A DNA stretch of 64,000 nt, from assembly GCA_003013855.2 (NCBI GenBank), contig ML058392.1, positions 2,046,001-2,110,000 of the forward strand, read 5' to 3'. Source of the DNA: Liriodendron chinense (Eukaryota; Streptophyta; Magnoliopsida; Magnoliales; Magnoliaceae). The position numbers and the translations under genes were made by a program. This document shows, one piece after another, positions 1 through 12,164 of the stretch; the stretch's first letter is position 1; every line of letters starts with the position of its first letter. Under the pieces are notes generated by a model. It was given only the letters and a program-made list of their open reading frames with translations. It was not told where the DNA came from and made no database searches.

Positions 1-75
1 TTGATCACCTAAAATAATTTGGCAAAACAAATGGACTACATGGATATAGGATACATGCATCAAGCTAGGGTTCCA
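1..75. repeat. Arm of a dispersed fold-back repeat, cut by the window edge
   Basis: The first 75 bases carry the landmarks of the right arm of the dispersed family described at 59757-60110: a 'cctaaaataatttgg' block, 'aaatggac', then 'atacatgcatcaagc'. The rest of the copy lies outside the window. Confidence 0.55.
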
Positions 76-1057
76 TAATAAGGACTGCATTGTCTTGGGT
101 GAGGCTGGGACCACACCTAATCCACTCTCATCTTTTAATTACTTTAACGTTTCATTGCCCCCATGTCATCTACCTAAGATTCACTGCACTAAAGCAACGG
201 TTTCAGCCGCACTAATAAAGAGGCATTTTTTTTTTGTTTTTTTTGTTTTTTACCTAAAACTTCTTTAATTTGATTGTGGAGTGAAACTGTCGCTTTACTA
301 TAAAGAATTCTAATGAAGGATGTGGATACACCAAAATTAGGATTAGGCTTAATCCCGATCATGCGGGTTCTCCTACGGAAGCTCTTATGAAAATGTCCCA
401 AAATATCATATGTTGTTAAGGAACTATAAAAATATATATATATATTAGAGTGGTATAATAGTTCGAATTAAGGCACTTACACATATTGTACAAATAGCAT
501 ATGAGTAACTTAAATTAAAGATAGCAAATTTTGGCCCTCCATGCAGATAAATCATGACTTGAAAAAATTGCATTGATTTTATTTTTTCCCAAGTGGCCCA
601 TTAGCTTTTGATCTAGGAGGTGTTTGGTTTTCCGATTTCCTATATAATGCTATCAACTCATTATTTCAATCAAATGTATGTGATGTCAACATACAATTTT
701 AGGAGCCACCATTACTTATTTCCTACCGTTTGCTAATGTAATTTAAAAACGAATGCGCTGGTGCATCGTAAAAGAAAAAATTAGGTTTAAATTCTTAATA
801 ATAATAAAAAAAAACAACAAATGTTCATTAATCAAGGGTTAAGATCATTCTATCAATTTGGTTTTCTGGTTACGATAGATCAATAACACTTTCCTTGCTG
901 TGGAGGTTTACTTTTAGTTGATGTCTGCAGCATGTATAGTTTTGCACTACCGTGCATGAACCATCAGAGTCTGGCAGAGCATATCAAACAACTGACAAAG
1001 ATACGTGGAAGCGGGAATAGTAGGTGTGGCCTGGCCTCAATCAAGTGGTGCGGCCTT

Positions 1058-1481
1058 GTGGGACCCACCTTGATATATGTAGTCTACATCCACGTCGTCC
1101 ATCGACCACTTTAGGATACGAGCAAAAAAACGAATCATATCCAAATCTTAGGTTTGACCATTCCATAGGAAAAGTGGTGATTGACCATTAAAAACTTACC
1201 GTGTACCACAAAAGCTTTGGATGTAGCTGATATCTTTGTTTCCCTTCATCCAGGTTTGTGTGAGCCTACCAACAGGTTGGATGGCAAATAAGCATTAGGA
1301 AAACATTACGGTGGGCGCTTGGAAGTTTTTGTGGTGGCGCATTCAATATCACTGTTTCCTATAGCATGGTCCACCTGATATTTTAATCCGCATCATTTTT
1401 AGGCTTCTTCCCTAAAATGATATGAAAAAACCGAGTGGACGGTATGAATTTAGAATGCATGCATCAAGGTGGGCCCCATGG
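1058..1481. repeat. Fold-back (MITE-like) element of the dispersed GGGCCCACC family
   Basis: The left arm (about 1058-1120) reads 'gtgggacccaccttgatata' and continues to a 'ccactttaggata' block. The right arm (about 1418-1481) is its approximate inverse, ending 'catcaaggtgggccccatgg'. The arms are about 60 bp, diverged, and enclose about 300 bp of non-coding DNA. No clear TSD was found. There is no coding capacity, so this is a non-autonomous repeat of uncertain class (a hAT- or Mutator-type MITE is possible). Confidence 0.6.
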
Positions 1482-2427
1482 TAAGGGCTGCACCTATCTT
1501 AGGTTGCCGCACTCTACTGTGCTTGAAGCAAGTACTAGATTGTGGTAACTCATTCACAAAACGCACTGCATCTGCAAACACCAATTTGGACCATCCAAAT
1601 CATAGGCCCCATGTAATTTGGTTCCAAAAATCCCATAAGCCCACCATCAATCTCCCCAAAACATCCATACTTCTATATGGAGAACATGACACCATTCAAC
1701 GGTTAAGATTGGCTAATAGTGGACCATGGCCCATTTCCCTATTTCACCAAGCAAATGAACGCTTCCAATCTAGCCCATTTATACATGCCACGCATGGAAT
1801 CATGGTGCTTCCCATGCCTAAAAAAATCACAAAATCTGGTCGCTTGATTTATACCAAGATTCGAAAGTTATGGACCTCGACCCATGCCCCGCGTACGGGA
1901 ATCTCACTTTCAAACCCACGCAGGAATGAGAATTGCTTTCCTTGTCACATAGAAAAGGACATCTACTTTGTGCCCTGAATTTCCTATACTACCCCTGTCC
2001 TTTTCCTTTATTTTATTTTAAATAAATGAAAATGAAAAGTATTTGGTAGGCCTAATAAGATGTGTTGAAAAAGCTTCCAGATTCCTGCAATTGTTTACAA
2101 ACTAACCCCATTTATTACCTGCAAAGTTATCTTATTTAAAACAATGGTTGTAGTTAGCTAGGAAAGTTAATGGCTACTCAGGATCCATGGATACCCTATT
2201 TAATATGAGACCATTGTTTGAGTGTGGGTCCATAGATCTGATTACAGTTCAGGTTAGGTCCAATACTAATTGACCGTCCAAATATAATGATTTTTTTAAA
2301 ATTTTATTTTATCATTATCATCTTCGTCATTTAAGCCTTATGTCAATTAATTTGGGCAGCTACATGAGTCCTATTCTGCCATTGCAATTTATAGGGGCCA
2401 TACCTTTAGGAATTTGACTCGATTATT
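1482..2427. other. Intergenic, nothing recognised
   Basis: Contains a 169-codon open frame (1469-1978, plus strand) whose product matches nothing I know. It lacks domain structure and overlaps the fold-back arm, so I treat it as chance. The rest is AT-rich sequence without features. Confidence 0.5.
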
Positions 2428-2439
2428 ATGTGGTACCTC

Positions 2440-2586
2440 TCTCTCCTTTTTTTTTAACACACACCCACACCACACGCACTCACACCCACACCCACACACA
2501 CACACAACATGGGCACTTGATCCCTAGATCTCGATGCTAAAACAGAAGTTGTCTACCACCGAGCCATGCAGCCGGACCCCATTAGG
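2440..2586 (-). mobile_element. tRNA-derived SINE with perfect 12-bp TSD
   Basis: Read on the minus strand, the element opens with a GGTCCGGCTGCATGGCTC-type head. It has an RNA polymerase III A box (TGGCTCGGTGGTAGA, complement at 2552-2566) and about 30 bp further a B-box-like GATCAAGTGC (2513-2522). It then runs into a (TG)n-rich tail and an A-run (plus-strand T-run about 2447-2455). The 12-mer ATGTGGTACCTC stands directly on both sides (2428-2439 and 2587-2598), the signature of LINE-machinery insertion. The spacing and boxes identify a tRNA-type SINE. I cannot name the family. It is non-coding and needs a LINE in trans. Confidence 0.85.
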
Positions 2587-3104
2587 ATGTGGTACCTCAT
2601 ATATGGTAATTATATCCAATGTTGAACATGATGGAGGGGTGATATGGGTACACTAGTACCAACCCAAATCTAATTGAGAGGTGATTTGGTGGCTTTGGAT
2701 GACACGCCCCAAATCCGGTTCTCAAAGTCCAATCGCCGTAACCCGAATTCAGAGGTGGCAGCCCAGTAGTACTCCGATCTCGGATCCTAACCTCACACGT
2801 TAGGTTTCGATCTTAGGATATCATAAGGAGGATTTTAGGGTATGATTTTTTTTTTTTTTGAAACATGAGCATCAGCATATGAGTACTGTTAATGTCAGAT
2901 TTTGTAACAGGATCCTCCGGACGTCCACCTTCTCTCCAATAGAGATTTCCTCCGCCAAACCTGAAAGAAGACAGCAACTAAGGGTGGCTGGGGTCCAGCC
3001 GTTAGCCCTCCGATGCTTAAGTCAGGCCAAAGCAAGAAGAGTAGCCAGGCAAAACGGGACAGAGATCGAATATTGTGTGTACCTTTCCCTTAATGGAGTC
3101 GTCC

Positions 3105-3113
3105 CTTTATATA
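3105..3113 (-). promoter_or_regulatory. TATA box of an LTR-like segment (about 2855-3310)
   Basis: Minus-strand TATATAAAG sits about 115 bp upstream of a 'GACTTAAGCATCGGAGGG' block, a leader motif I know from Tat/Ogre-type LTRs downstream of the TATA box. The surrounding 450 bp therefore looks like an LTR fragment transcribed leftward. It lies next to the proteasome gene fragment. Confidence 0.45.
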
Positions 3114-3355
3114 GATCTGAAGCGGTTCAATCTGTTACGCAAGATATCGAGATCCCGCTGATCTTGTGTACGATACTGAGATTTTGCTGATTTCGTGGGA
3201 TAAGATCCTCATCTTTGGAGACGAGATCCAACCCAATGACTTATTTCGGCAATCAAGTCCCTTGATGGCAATCCCTTGAGATCCGGAACCACCCGAGAAG
3301 ATAAGCCCTAAAAATCGACCTATACGGGCTGCCGGTAGGCGTAGTAATAGCGCTG

Positions 3356-3520
3356 ATCGCTCATGTAGAGCTGGAAACCGTAGTTGGAGTCATAGCCAGC
3401 GACAAGGAAGGAGACGCCGATGAGACGGAAACCACCGAACTGGGTGTAGCCCTACCTGGCATCGCAGAGGGATTGGACAAGCTGCTCGACGGGAATCGGG
3501 TGCTGGTACTGAAGGTTAAG
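3356..3520 (-). pseudogene. 20S proteasome alpha-4 (PAC1-type) gene fragment
   Basis: Minus-strand translation gives about 55 residues that match the C-terminal half of plant proteasome subunit alpha type-4. Recognisable blocks are PIPVEQLVQSLCD, GYTQFGGF, GVSFLVAGYD and GFQLYMSD. The intact protein is a structural subunit of the outer ring of the 20S core in nucleus and cytosol. Here a TAG at 3452-3454 interrupts the frame where the family has Gln, and a nearby Lys is Arg. The conserved sequence stops after MSD. Upstream bases (about 3521-3590) may hold a little more, but the match is not clear. No introns are seen in the segment, but it is too short to separate a retrocopy from a captured exon. 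It lies inside the 2700-9728 element beside an LTR-like promoter. Confidence 0.82.
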
Positions 3521-3724
3521 AGGTGTAACCGCAAAAAAGCTGTTTGCAAGTTGGAACATGGTCGCGAGTCCAAGTGCTTGCTCATTTTGACGTAACACCT
3601 TTCAACGACTTGTGAGAAGGTCTACTCGCTGTTCAAGAAGGGAATCTTTGCTTCGCTTTATCTGACCATCGGCTAGGGGAGCTCGAAGCCTTGCGAATAG
3701 GTGCTCCGTATTTATCCATCCTAT

Positions 3725-3869
3725 GACTCTCGAGCATATGATCTCGAGAGTCGGATGGGCATCCCGCACTTACCCGATCTGCGACTCTCGATCAGATGAT
3801 CTCGAGAGTCTAATGGGTACTTCCGTACTTTCCCAATCTGCGACTCTCGATCAGATGATCTCGCGAGTC
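3725..3869. repeat. Three tandem hairpins, 58-59 bp period
   Basis: Each unit holds GACTCTCGA, a 10-bp loop, then TCGAGAGTC (third copy TCGCGAGTC): arms at 3725-3733/3744-3752, 3783-3791/3802-3810 and 3842-3850/3861-3869. Between hairpins a shared spacer reads roughly 'atgggcatcc...acttacccgatctg'. Copies are about 85% alike by eye. Confidence 0.85.
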
Positions 3870-4264
3870 GAATGGGCGTCCGTGTACAATCTTTAATAGC
3901 TGAGCTGGTCTCCATTATTTTGTCTATAACAAGTACCACCAAAGACAATTACAATATTTCACTAAATCATTTCTTTTACATACAGTACTGAAAGATAAAT
4001 ACACAATGTATAAATATAAAAGCTGTGCACAATCCGGCACCTCCTGTTACTGCACTCCCAACTCCAACTCAACGTTGTTGATACACTCTGGAATAACCTG
4101 CAGCATAACAAACGCGTATAAGCTTCCAACGAAGCTTTGTGAGTGCATGTGTGCGTGCGCAATGCGTATGACAAGCATGATAAATATCAAAGTAAGCAGT
4201 AAAACATGATGAGAAATCTAAACTAAAACTTAGCCTAATCAAGCTACACGATCATGTGATATGA

Positions 4265-4366
4265 ATAACCAGCCTACCACGGTTATGCAAGTATGCAATA
4301 CAGATAACTAACCTACCATGGCTATGCAAGCATGCAATATAGGTAACCATCCTACCAAGGCTATAT
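4265..4366. repeat. About 39-bp direct tandem repeat, 2.5 copies
   Basis: Units share 'ataac-agcctaccacggttatgcaa-tatgcaata', with the third copy degraded. Non-coding. Confidence 0.6.
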
Positions 4367-4379
4367 ACTCATACTATGC

Positions 4380-6555
4380 GATGGCCTATAGGGCCTAATG
4401 TCACATATGATGATCCAATGCATGTATGCAAATCACCACCTCTCAGTACAGTGGTCCAGATACGAACAGTCATATCGCGATCGCCTAAGCGATACGGGAT
4501 TCAGAACTGATAGCTCGCCCAGTATGGTAGCTCGCCCAAGTTTACAGCCCCGCCCACATCAGAACCGTCTAACACCATACAGAATATCAGTCATATCGCT
4601 GATACGAATATCATCTCTGAAACATAACATCATCGGGGTCTCACAGACCTCACTACTCACCAGTAGAATGCCAAAGCCTATCTGGTGCAATAGCGGATCT
4701 ACTCATAGCTGGTCAAACTCAACCCACTTTGCCAAGATGCTTCTAGCAGGTTAGGTCAAACCTCCTTCCAAATTGACCACGTGTGTGGAAACACCGCTGT
4801 CTGATCTTCGACATATTGGTGTATGATTAAATCACCCGGTCCTTGAATGGAGCACCCACCTTGGTACCAACGAGATCAGGGACTTTCACCTAGGGACATC
4901 TTTGGCATCCAGTTTAAAGATCACATATTTTCGGTGTTCTGCAAACCACGATGGAGCTGTGATTGCAATGTAGTAACCATGCTATATGCGACACAAGCAG
5001 ACGGTGCGAAATGCAACCATGCATACGAACGCGGGACGACATGCCTGTGTAAGTCTCCAAAGAGCAGCATAAAACTATAGGGTCTCAAATACAATGTCAC
5101 CATCAACTGGTAATGAACTGCATGACAATCGCGGCTGTTATGGCCGGTTGATACAAGACAATCAGATGAGCCAAGCATTCATGATGCATGAGTCAAGTAT
5201 ACAGTATGAGTGCCAACAAGTAGTTAATCTACCGCGATGGCAATAAAACAATCTAGTCCAACCTATTTGAGATATAATTAAGATGAGGGGACACATATGA
5301 ATGATCGAGTCATAATGCGGGATGTCGCTAGCTAGGGAATGTTGCACCAAGGGCTACAAGGTATGTTAAGCTATTCCTACCATACGATGTAAGCCAGGAT
5401 GATACTCCTATCCTCGAATAGTCCCATACCTATTGGAGAGGTGTGCGATGGAGAGCACGTGAATAACATTTGCGTGACTACATCTCGAATGCTTTATGAA
5501 TGCGTTTATGCCCTAGTGGTCCCCAACTAACAATGGGGATTCAGGATGCATACTCATTACACATGCTTAGTGGTCGTCAAAGCATATAGTATATAGATCA
5601 CATAAGAGTATTCCAAAAGACACTACGTGTGGCAATAGACATACTAAAAAGAACATAAAAAGATAATTTATTTATAACACAAGCAAACATAAAGAGGTAG
5701 GATCATAGATAGACAATATACAACAACACAGAGGGTCTAACAATTGAACGATGTGAATCAAGCCTCAACATCAATATGGCTCAAAAGAAAGGGAATTGTT
5801 GAATACACTACCGACATATTGAAAGTGAACCCTACTCGGGCAACAAGGTTAGAATATACAAAAATCATGTTGGGCCCCATGATTCGATAGTACAGTTGAG
5901 ATACATACAATGGGTGGTTTGTAAGAGGGACGACACAAATATGAGATACATATCTTAGGATGGGCTACAAGACAAATAAGCAACATGACAGTTTGACATA
6001 AATGATAAGATAGTCTTAAAATAGATGGACAACACAATGGGATTCCAAGAAAGATGACAGATCAAACCCATACATCAAGATAGGCTCCACATGGTGGATG
6101 GCCTAGATGACACGTTAACGTCGAGGTTGGACCCTACACTCATCCAAAGAGGTACATGGACAGTGTGGATGAGAGACACATGACACTGTGGTCCCAGTAG
6201 TTGGGTATATATCGGGCTAGGACATACAACACTGGGTGAGTCATAAAGGTATACACCAAGGTAAGTCAATAGAGCGAGTCGACAGGGTGAGTCAACAAAG
6301 GTGGTTGAATAGGGTAAGTTAACAAGGTGAACCTTATGATTTGGGATCAAGCATACTTAAGGATTTTTATGTGTCCAGATCTATGTAATGTTTCAATCAG
6401 GGGTTGGTTGGACAAACAAATGTCAAGGTGGGTCCATGGAATGGATGACATGGATACACATACGTACACTAGGGTGGTCCTAAGGCCATCCTGTACATGA
6501 CATGGTGGGGTCCGTTCATTTAGAGGGTTTTCATCAAGCCTAACAATAAGTCATG
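4380..6555. other. Non-coding interior of the 2700-9728 element
   Basis: No open frame longer than about 120 codons and no recognised domain. The style (short ORFs on both strands, repeated 'catatcgcgatcgc' and 'gctcgccca' motifs near 4470-4550) fits LTR sequence rather than genes. Confidence 0.45.
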
Positions 6556-6559
6556 TCTG

Positions 6560-8880
6560 ACTTGAGACATCATGGATGAAATATATACACTAAGGTGGGC
6601 ATCAATAACCATTGTTTCGTGTGATGTGGTGCACCTGAGCTTTGGATTAGCCTCATTTTGGGGCCATCACCTAAAATGATATAGAAAGATAGATGGGCAG
6701 CAAGGATAAAACAGATACATCATAGTGGCACCCACAGGGTGGGCCACCTTGCCCAGAGAGTGGTGCCCAGCTGGGGCCCAGAAGTCTTGAGTCAAGCTGA
6801 TATTAGTGTTTTCCCTTCATCTAGACCTGTGGCACAGGTCTAGTTAGCAAACAAACATTATGGTGAGCCTTAGGAAGGCTTCAAAGCTGGCCTTTTATCT
6901 CCATTGTTTTTTGACAGTAGGACCCACATTGTTTTTGGATCAAGATGATGTGTGTGTAGTCCGTTCGTATAAGTTTGCATGCCCTTATCTATAGGATTGG
7001 ATGGCAAACAATCATAATAGATGGGTCCTAAAACATTTCAATGGTGGACATCATTATTTCCGCAGTTTGTTGTGGTTTGGCCCACCCGAGATTAGATATG
7101 GCCTCAAATTTGGGTTCATAGCCTGAAATAGTAAGGCAAAAGGAATGGAGGGTGTGGATACAACATGCACATCAAGGTGGGTCCCATGAGGTGGGCCCCC
7201 AAATGGTCAGCGTGCCAAGACATGCTGCCATGCAATGGGGTCCCCCAAATGGGACCCAAACGTTTTGGCTCAAGCTAATATTTGTGTTTTCTCTCCATCC
7301 AAGTCAGAGTGGCCTTAACAACAGGTTCAATGGTAAATAAACACATGGTGGGGCCCTCACACATCAGCAACAGTGGTGGCCCCCAACTGTTTTTAATGGT
7401 GGCCATCCAATCCCATTGTTTCTCGTGGTGGGTCCACCTAAGCTTTTTATCAAGCTGATATTTTTGGGCCCCTTTGTACAAGTCTGCGTGACCTCGTGAA
7501 CAGGTTAGATGAAAAATAAACATCATGGTAGGCCCTGAGAAGGATTTAACAGTGGGCATTCATCCTCACTATCTTCTGTGGTGTGGCCCACCTGAGACTT
7601 GGATATGCCTCATTCTAGGGCCCATGTCCTAAAATGATCTGGCAAAGCAGATGGACGGTTTGGATAAAACCAATACATCATGGTGGGGTCCCCAAGTGGG
7701 GCCCTCTGGTTAATGCCCAATGGGGCCTACGCCCCCACGCTGCTGGGCAGCAGCATTCAGAGGACGCTATCTATCCAGTGGCTCTCTTTTCTTTTCTTTT
7801 TTTTTTTCTTTTTTCTTTTTCCTACACGTTGGGGTCCACATGGGAAATCCAATTCATCCATCGGATTGGCCAACTTAATGTGGGCCTAATGAGCCCTGAT
7901 TTGGGGTATGATACCTAGCACCAAAAAAAAAAAAAAAAAAAAAACATAACAATAGGCCTAAGAAGGTTTCAACAGTGGGCATTGTTTCCTGCGGCATGGC
8001 TCACTTGAGATCTGAATCTTCTTCATTTTCAGGCATCTGCCCTAGAATAAGCTGGAGGAACAAATGGACGGTGAGGATTAAACACATACATCAAGTTGGC
8101 CCCCACGAGTTAGGCCCTGCTTGGACAACATGCCTAGGCACGCTGCCTGGCAACGTCCACTCGTGTGGCCCCACGAGTTCTAGATCGAGCTGATATTTGT
8201 ACTCTCCCTTCATCCTGGCCACACGTGGACTGGAAGCAGGTCATGCGTGACCATGCCCCAATTGGGCTGCAAATAAACATCATGGTGGGCCATAAGAAAG
8301 TTTCCATGGTGAACATCACTATCCCCATTGTGTTCTATGGTGTGGCCCACCTACACTCTGGATCTGGCCCATATATATGCCCATGGCCTAAAATGATATG
8401 AAAATAAGGATGGATGGCATAGATCAAACACATACCTCATAGAGGGTCCCACGAGTGGACCATCAGTCCACGCCCAAATTGGGCTTCCGCCTCATGCACG
8501 CTGGACAGTCCAGCAACTTCATTCTTTCTCTTTCTTTCATTATTTATCCTATACAAATATTTCTTTCTTTTACATGCAAGTGGGGCCTATGTGAGGAATC
8601 CAATCCGTCCACTAGGTAGGCCAGTAGATGGTGGCCTAATGAGTCCAAACTTAGGACAATTTTTGTGGCATATGGTCATCAAAGTGGGCTTAAGAAGATT
8701 TCAACAATTGTCATTATTTCCTTTAGTATGGCCCACCTGAGATTTAGATTTGGCTGATTTTTATAGCCAGGGCCTAAAATGGCCTGGGAAAATAGATGGA
8801 CGACATGTATTAGTCACATGCTACAGGGTGGGGTCCACAAGTGTGGCCTCCCAAAATGTATAAACAAATAAGACACAAAA
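6560..8880. repeat. Head-to-tail array of the dispersed family, about six units
   Basis: The landmark 'cctaaaatga...gatggacgg' recurs in one orientation near 6676, 7117, 7629, 8041, 8389 and 8772, spaced 350-510 bp. A second landmark, 'caagctgatattt' followed by a 'ccttcatcc' block, recurs near 6790, 7270, 7449 and 8187. Elsewhere in the window the same family appears as single fold-back copies. An A-run (7923-7944) and T/C-rich tracts (about 7785-7830 and 8520-8575) interrupt the array. Confidence 0.7.
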
Positions 8881-9999
8881 ATTTCATAGGTACGTGGATA
8901 CGTTACATGTACACGAAGGTGGAGTCCACATACGTGGCCTACTAATCGCCTTAAAACGGGTCATCAAGTGAGATCCACACCATCAAAGTGGTGGGCCTCA
9001 CTCGATCCCTTACTTCTACATGAAACCTAGAGGAAAGGGATGCGTACTCACAATGACGTTGAACGGTCTGATCGAGTTGGATAGTTGATCGGACGGCTTG
9101 ATGGGGGTGGATCTCCTCCTCTAATCACTTAAGCTCACAAATACTCTTTCTTGTCTCTCCAATCTCACTCTTTTCTCACTAATCTCTTTCTTTAATCTTT
9201 TCTTTTCTTTTTCTAATCTTCTCTCTCTCTCTAGAAAATAAAAATGGGGGAGGCCATACGTATGCCCCTTTTGTGGCAGGGAATTTGGGGATATGGATGG
9301 GATTTTGAAAGAGAGTGAGGGTAGAAATGAAATGGAGCATTTATGGGGGGAGTGGCTTAGGTATGAGCTTAGTTGACTTATGGGGAGAGAGAGGGATGTA
9401 ATTGATGGGACATTTGATTGATTGATGTGATGCTTGATTGATTAATGGGACAACCTTGGAATTTGTGCAAGTGTGGCCCACGCCATGCATATGTAGCGTG
9501 GCCCGCCTTGATTTGCGCACATGTATGCATCTTTCAAACTGGGTATCGAAACGGAGCGTGCCGCGTGGCGTTGGAATTGTGGCGCACGCGTGGTCGCAAA
9601 GGTACAAGTCTTGGGTCATTATGGTACTAAATCAGGGTCATGATAAGAGATCGTTTATATGGTAGTCCTGGACGTACCGACACTAGAAACTAATTGTACG
9701 GTTGGTTAAGCAGGGTACAGGTCTTACATTGGATGCATAAGAGCTATTATGTCAATGCATGACATTTATGATGCATATAGTAGATTGAAGCCATTTACTC
9801 AATGGGCACAATAGTGGAAGGATGGTTTACTAAAATTCACTTCATTTTCCCTAGCCCTTTAATCCATTTTGTGCAAATGGGCACTAAGACATAATTTAAC
9901 ATGTACATCAAGCATAAATTTGTTTATTAGTTGGTTATAGAACTTCTATTAGAAGTGTTAGTTGTAGATGAGAGTTAAATATACACGAGTTATATAAAC

Positions 10000-10511
10000 T
10001 TTTGGGTGCAAGAAGACAACTTGGCACACTATATTTAGGTTGATGAATCGAGCGACTTGATTTCATAGTCGAATCGAGGAGTTGAAATACGAAAATCGAC
10101 AACATGTTCAAACCAACCACACAAGGGGAAGACAAGGCAATTCATTTACTTGATCAAACAATGATGTTGGTAATGTTGATATACACGTGACCTCAAATAA
10201 GCAAAAGAGCACGGCATTTCTCTTTATTACATTCTTCTCTTCACTATTACTGGCACAAATTGCACACACGTGTTGCTTTTCTCTCTTCTCTCTCCTATCG
10301 TCTCTTTATCTTCTCTACTCTCTCCTCTTTTTCTCTCTGTTGTCATACCCAACACCTTCTCTCCCTATCATTAAATAGGGAAGGGAGAGACGGTGACTAT
10401 GGAGATTAAAGAGAGAGACATTGGGGCATGGTACCTACACATGCTAGCATGTGTAAGTGGGCCCCACTAAGGGTTGCCCCTCCCAACACATGTTAATGCA
10501 CATGTCCAACA
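10000..10511 (-). mobile_element. Copia-type 3' LTR with polypurine tract
   Basis: Read on minus, a purine run (complement of 10512-10523, AGAGGGAGA) is followed by TGTTGGACATG, a start I know from Copia LTRs. The inner part (10060-10260) is clearly similar to 45540-45720, where a Copia primer-binding site adjoins the LTR end. The left boundary is estimated from that alignment. The polypurine tract primes plus-strand DNA synthesis in the intact element. Confidence 0.6.
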
Positions 10512-10523
10512 TCTCCCTCTCAA

Positions 10524-12160
10524 CTCCATAGTAGGAAATATATTGTTATAGGCCCCACTTTAACAAGATTGATCGAGATCATATATAAAGAGCAAGAATT
10601 TAGGAAGTAAGATCAGACAGAATTCCAATGTCTTTATACATGTATTTTGACCACCACATTAACATACAACCTCCCAAGCTCTTTAAGGGCTTCATAGACC
10701 AACATGATCACAGTATATGGAAACAACCCTCTATCTAAAATTACTCTACCAGCGTATGGACTTATTCTCTTATCAAGTTCACATCATAAATCTTTTTTTA
10801 TATGTTGTTTAAAATAAATTATTTTCATATATATAATCATATGAAATTGTTTGCAAATCATCATTCCACAAAATTCAATACTGCCATGGCGGATAAGCCT
10901 TAAAGTGCGTAATCATGGTCTTAGCTAGGAACCTATATCGCTACCAATGGATCTTTCTTATACAACAACACAATTCATAATTGACTAAGCCATTTTCCTA
11001 GAAGTACATCATTGACCACATCAATCAAGACCATCCTATTGAATGTTAAAGTAGAAACACTTTAATATAATCATCCTATATCTAAAGGTGGGTAGATGAG
11101 GGCACAAGGGTCACCTACAAGACCATCCTACTCCCACCATACACTGATTAAATCAAATCAAGCACTTGCAGGTAAACCAGTCTTAGAGCAGAGTCAAACT
11201 CAAGACTCCAAGCACGTGGTCACTCATCCATGCCGCAAAGTAGACGTTACTAAGCATATGTGAGGTGTACAATGTAAAGGTCCCGCCTAAAAGACGTGAA
11301 TACTAACTCAACTCAATAATTCCTAACCAGGTTTCATATAAGCTATGAGATTATCAGGAGATAGAATGTATGTCTAAAGTATGTGAGTATTGGCTTAGTA
11401 ACTCTAACTTCATCGAAGATCCTTCCTAAAATGCGTGAGTGTGGACTTAACATAATATTCTTAATCCCACTACCACTTTGAATATCAATTGACTCCTAGA
11501 TTCTCATATCCCTAGTCACTAAAAGTTATCTACTATGTGGTAGTACAAGCTAAAAAGCACTAACACATGTAAACTATATTTGAATATGCCCACCATGTCA
11601 GGGATTCAGTAATACATATATAATTGTGGTCGGAGAGATCACATCCTCAACTCCCGCTTCCTCATCTTTTGTATCACTATAAAAGATGATTGCACCTCAA
11701 CATACTTTCTTGTCTTAACCTTCTACGTGCATGCTAGGAGTAGTTAAATTCTCTTATGAGTTGGGAAGAATGGTCTGCTGAAAAAAAAAAAAAAAAAAAA
11801 AAAAAAAAACAAGGGACACTATTAATGATCTCAAGGCCTAAAAATTATTGATTGTGAATTCAGTTTATGAAACATATTCTAAATAAAAAATACTAATAAT
11901 TTACATCACCCACTTTTGAGAGTAATGAACTTTATCCCCGCAAATGTTTACAAGTCTCAAATACTACACAATGGGATCTCCACTATTACAACCAATGAAG
12001 AATACAACTAAAAAACTCATAAAAACTTGCAACACTTTCACCTTTTCACAAAAGATATTAAGCACTCCCAAGCGTCAATTGACTAACATGTATTTCAAAT
12101 ATATCTATAACAAATGGTTTCGTCATGAGATTAGTTAATATCTCTCTAGTGAGAATATAT
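10524..12160. other. Non-coding stretch between Copia LTR and pol remnant
   Basis: AT-rich, no usable frame. Contains an A29 homopolymer near 11781-11809. It may be decayed 3' untranslated Copia sequence or a later insertion. Nothing is recognised. Confidence 0.4.
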
Positions 12161-12164
12161 TCGA

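Larger units (their letters stand above)
2700..9728 (-). mobile_element. LTR-type insertion TG...CA with perfect 5-bp TSD, filled with nested repeats
   Basis: The left end is TGACACGCCCCAAATCC at 2700 and the right end ...CAGGTCTTACA at 9728. TTGGA flanks both sides (2695-2699 and 9729-9733). TG/CA ends with a 5-bp TSD are what LTR retrotransposon integrase leaves. The termini resemble plant Gypsy LTR ends (TGTAAGACC... when read on minus). No second LTR, gag or pol was found inside, so it is either a solo LTR enlarged by later insertions or a large non-coding retrotransposon derivative. A CT-rich stretch at about 9120-9240 is a common feature of such LTRs. Confidence 0.75.

Noticed and set aside
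1469..1978. 169-codon plus-strand ORF
   Set aside because: No recognisable domain, overlaps a repeat arm, and composition is like the surrounding non-coding DNA.
2513..2566. A functional tRNA gene
   Set aside because: A and B boxes are present but there is no cloverleaf or acceptor stem, and the TSD and tail show a SINE.
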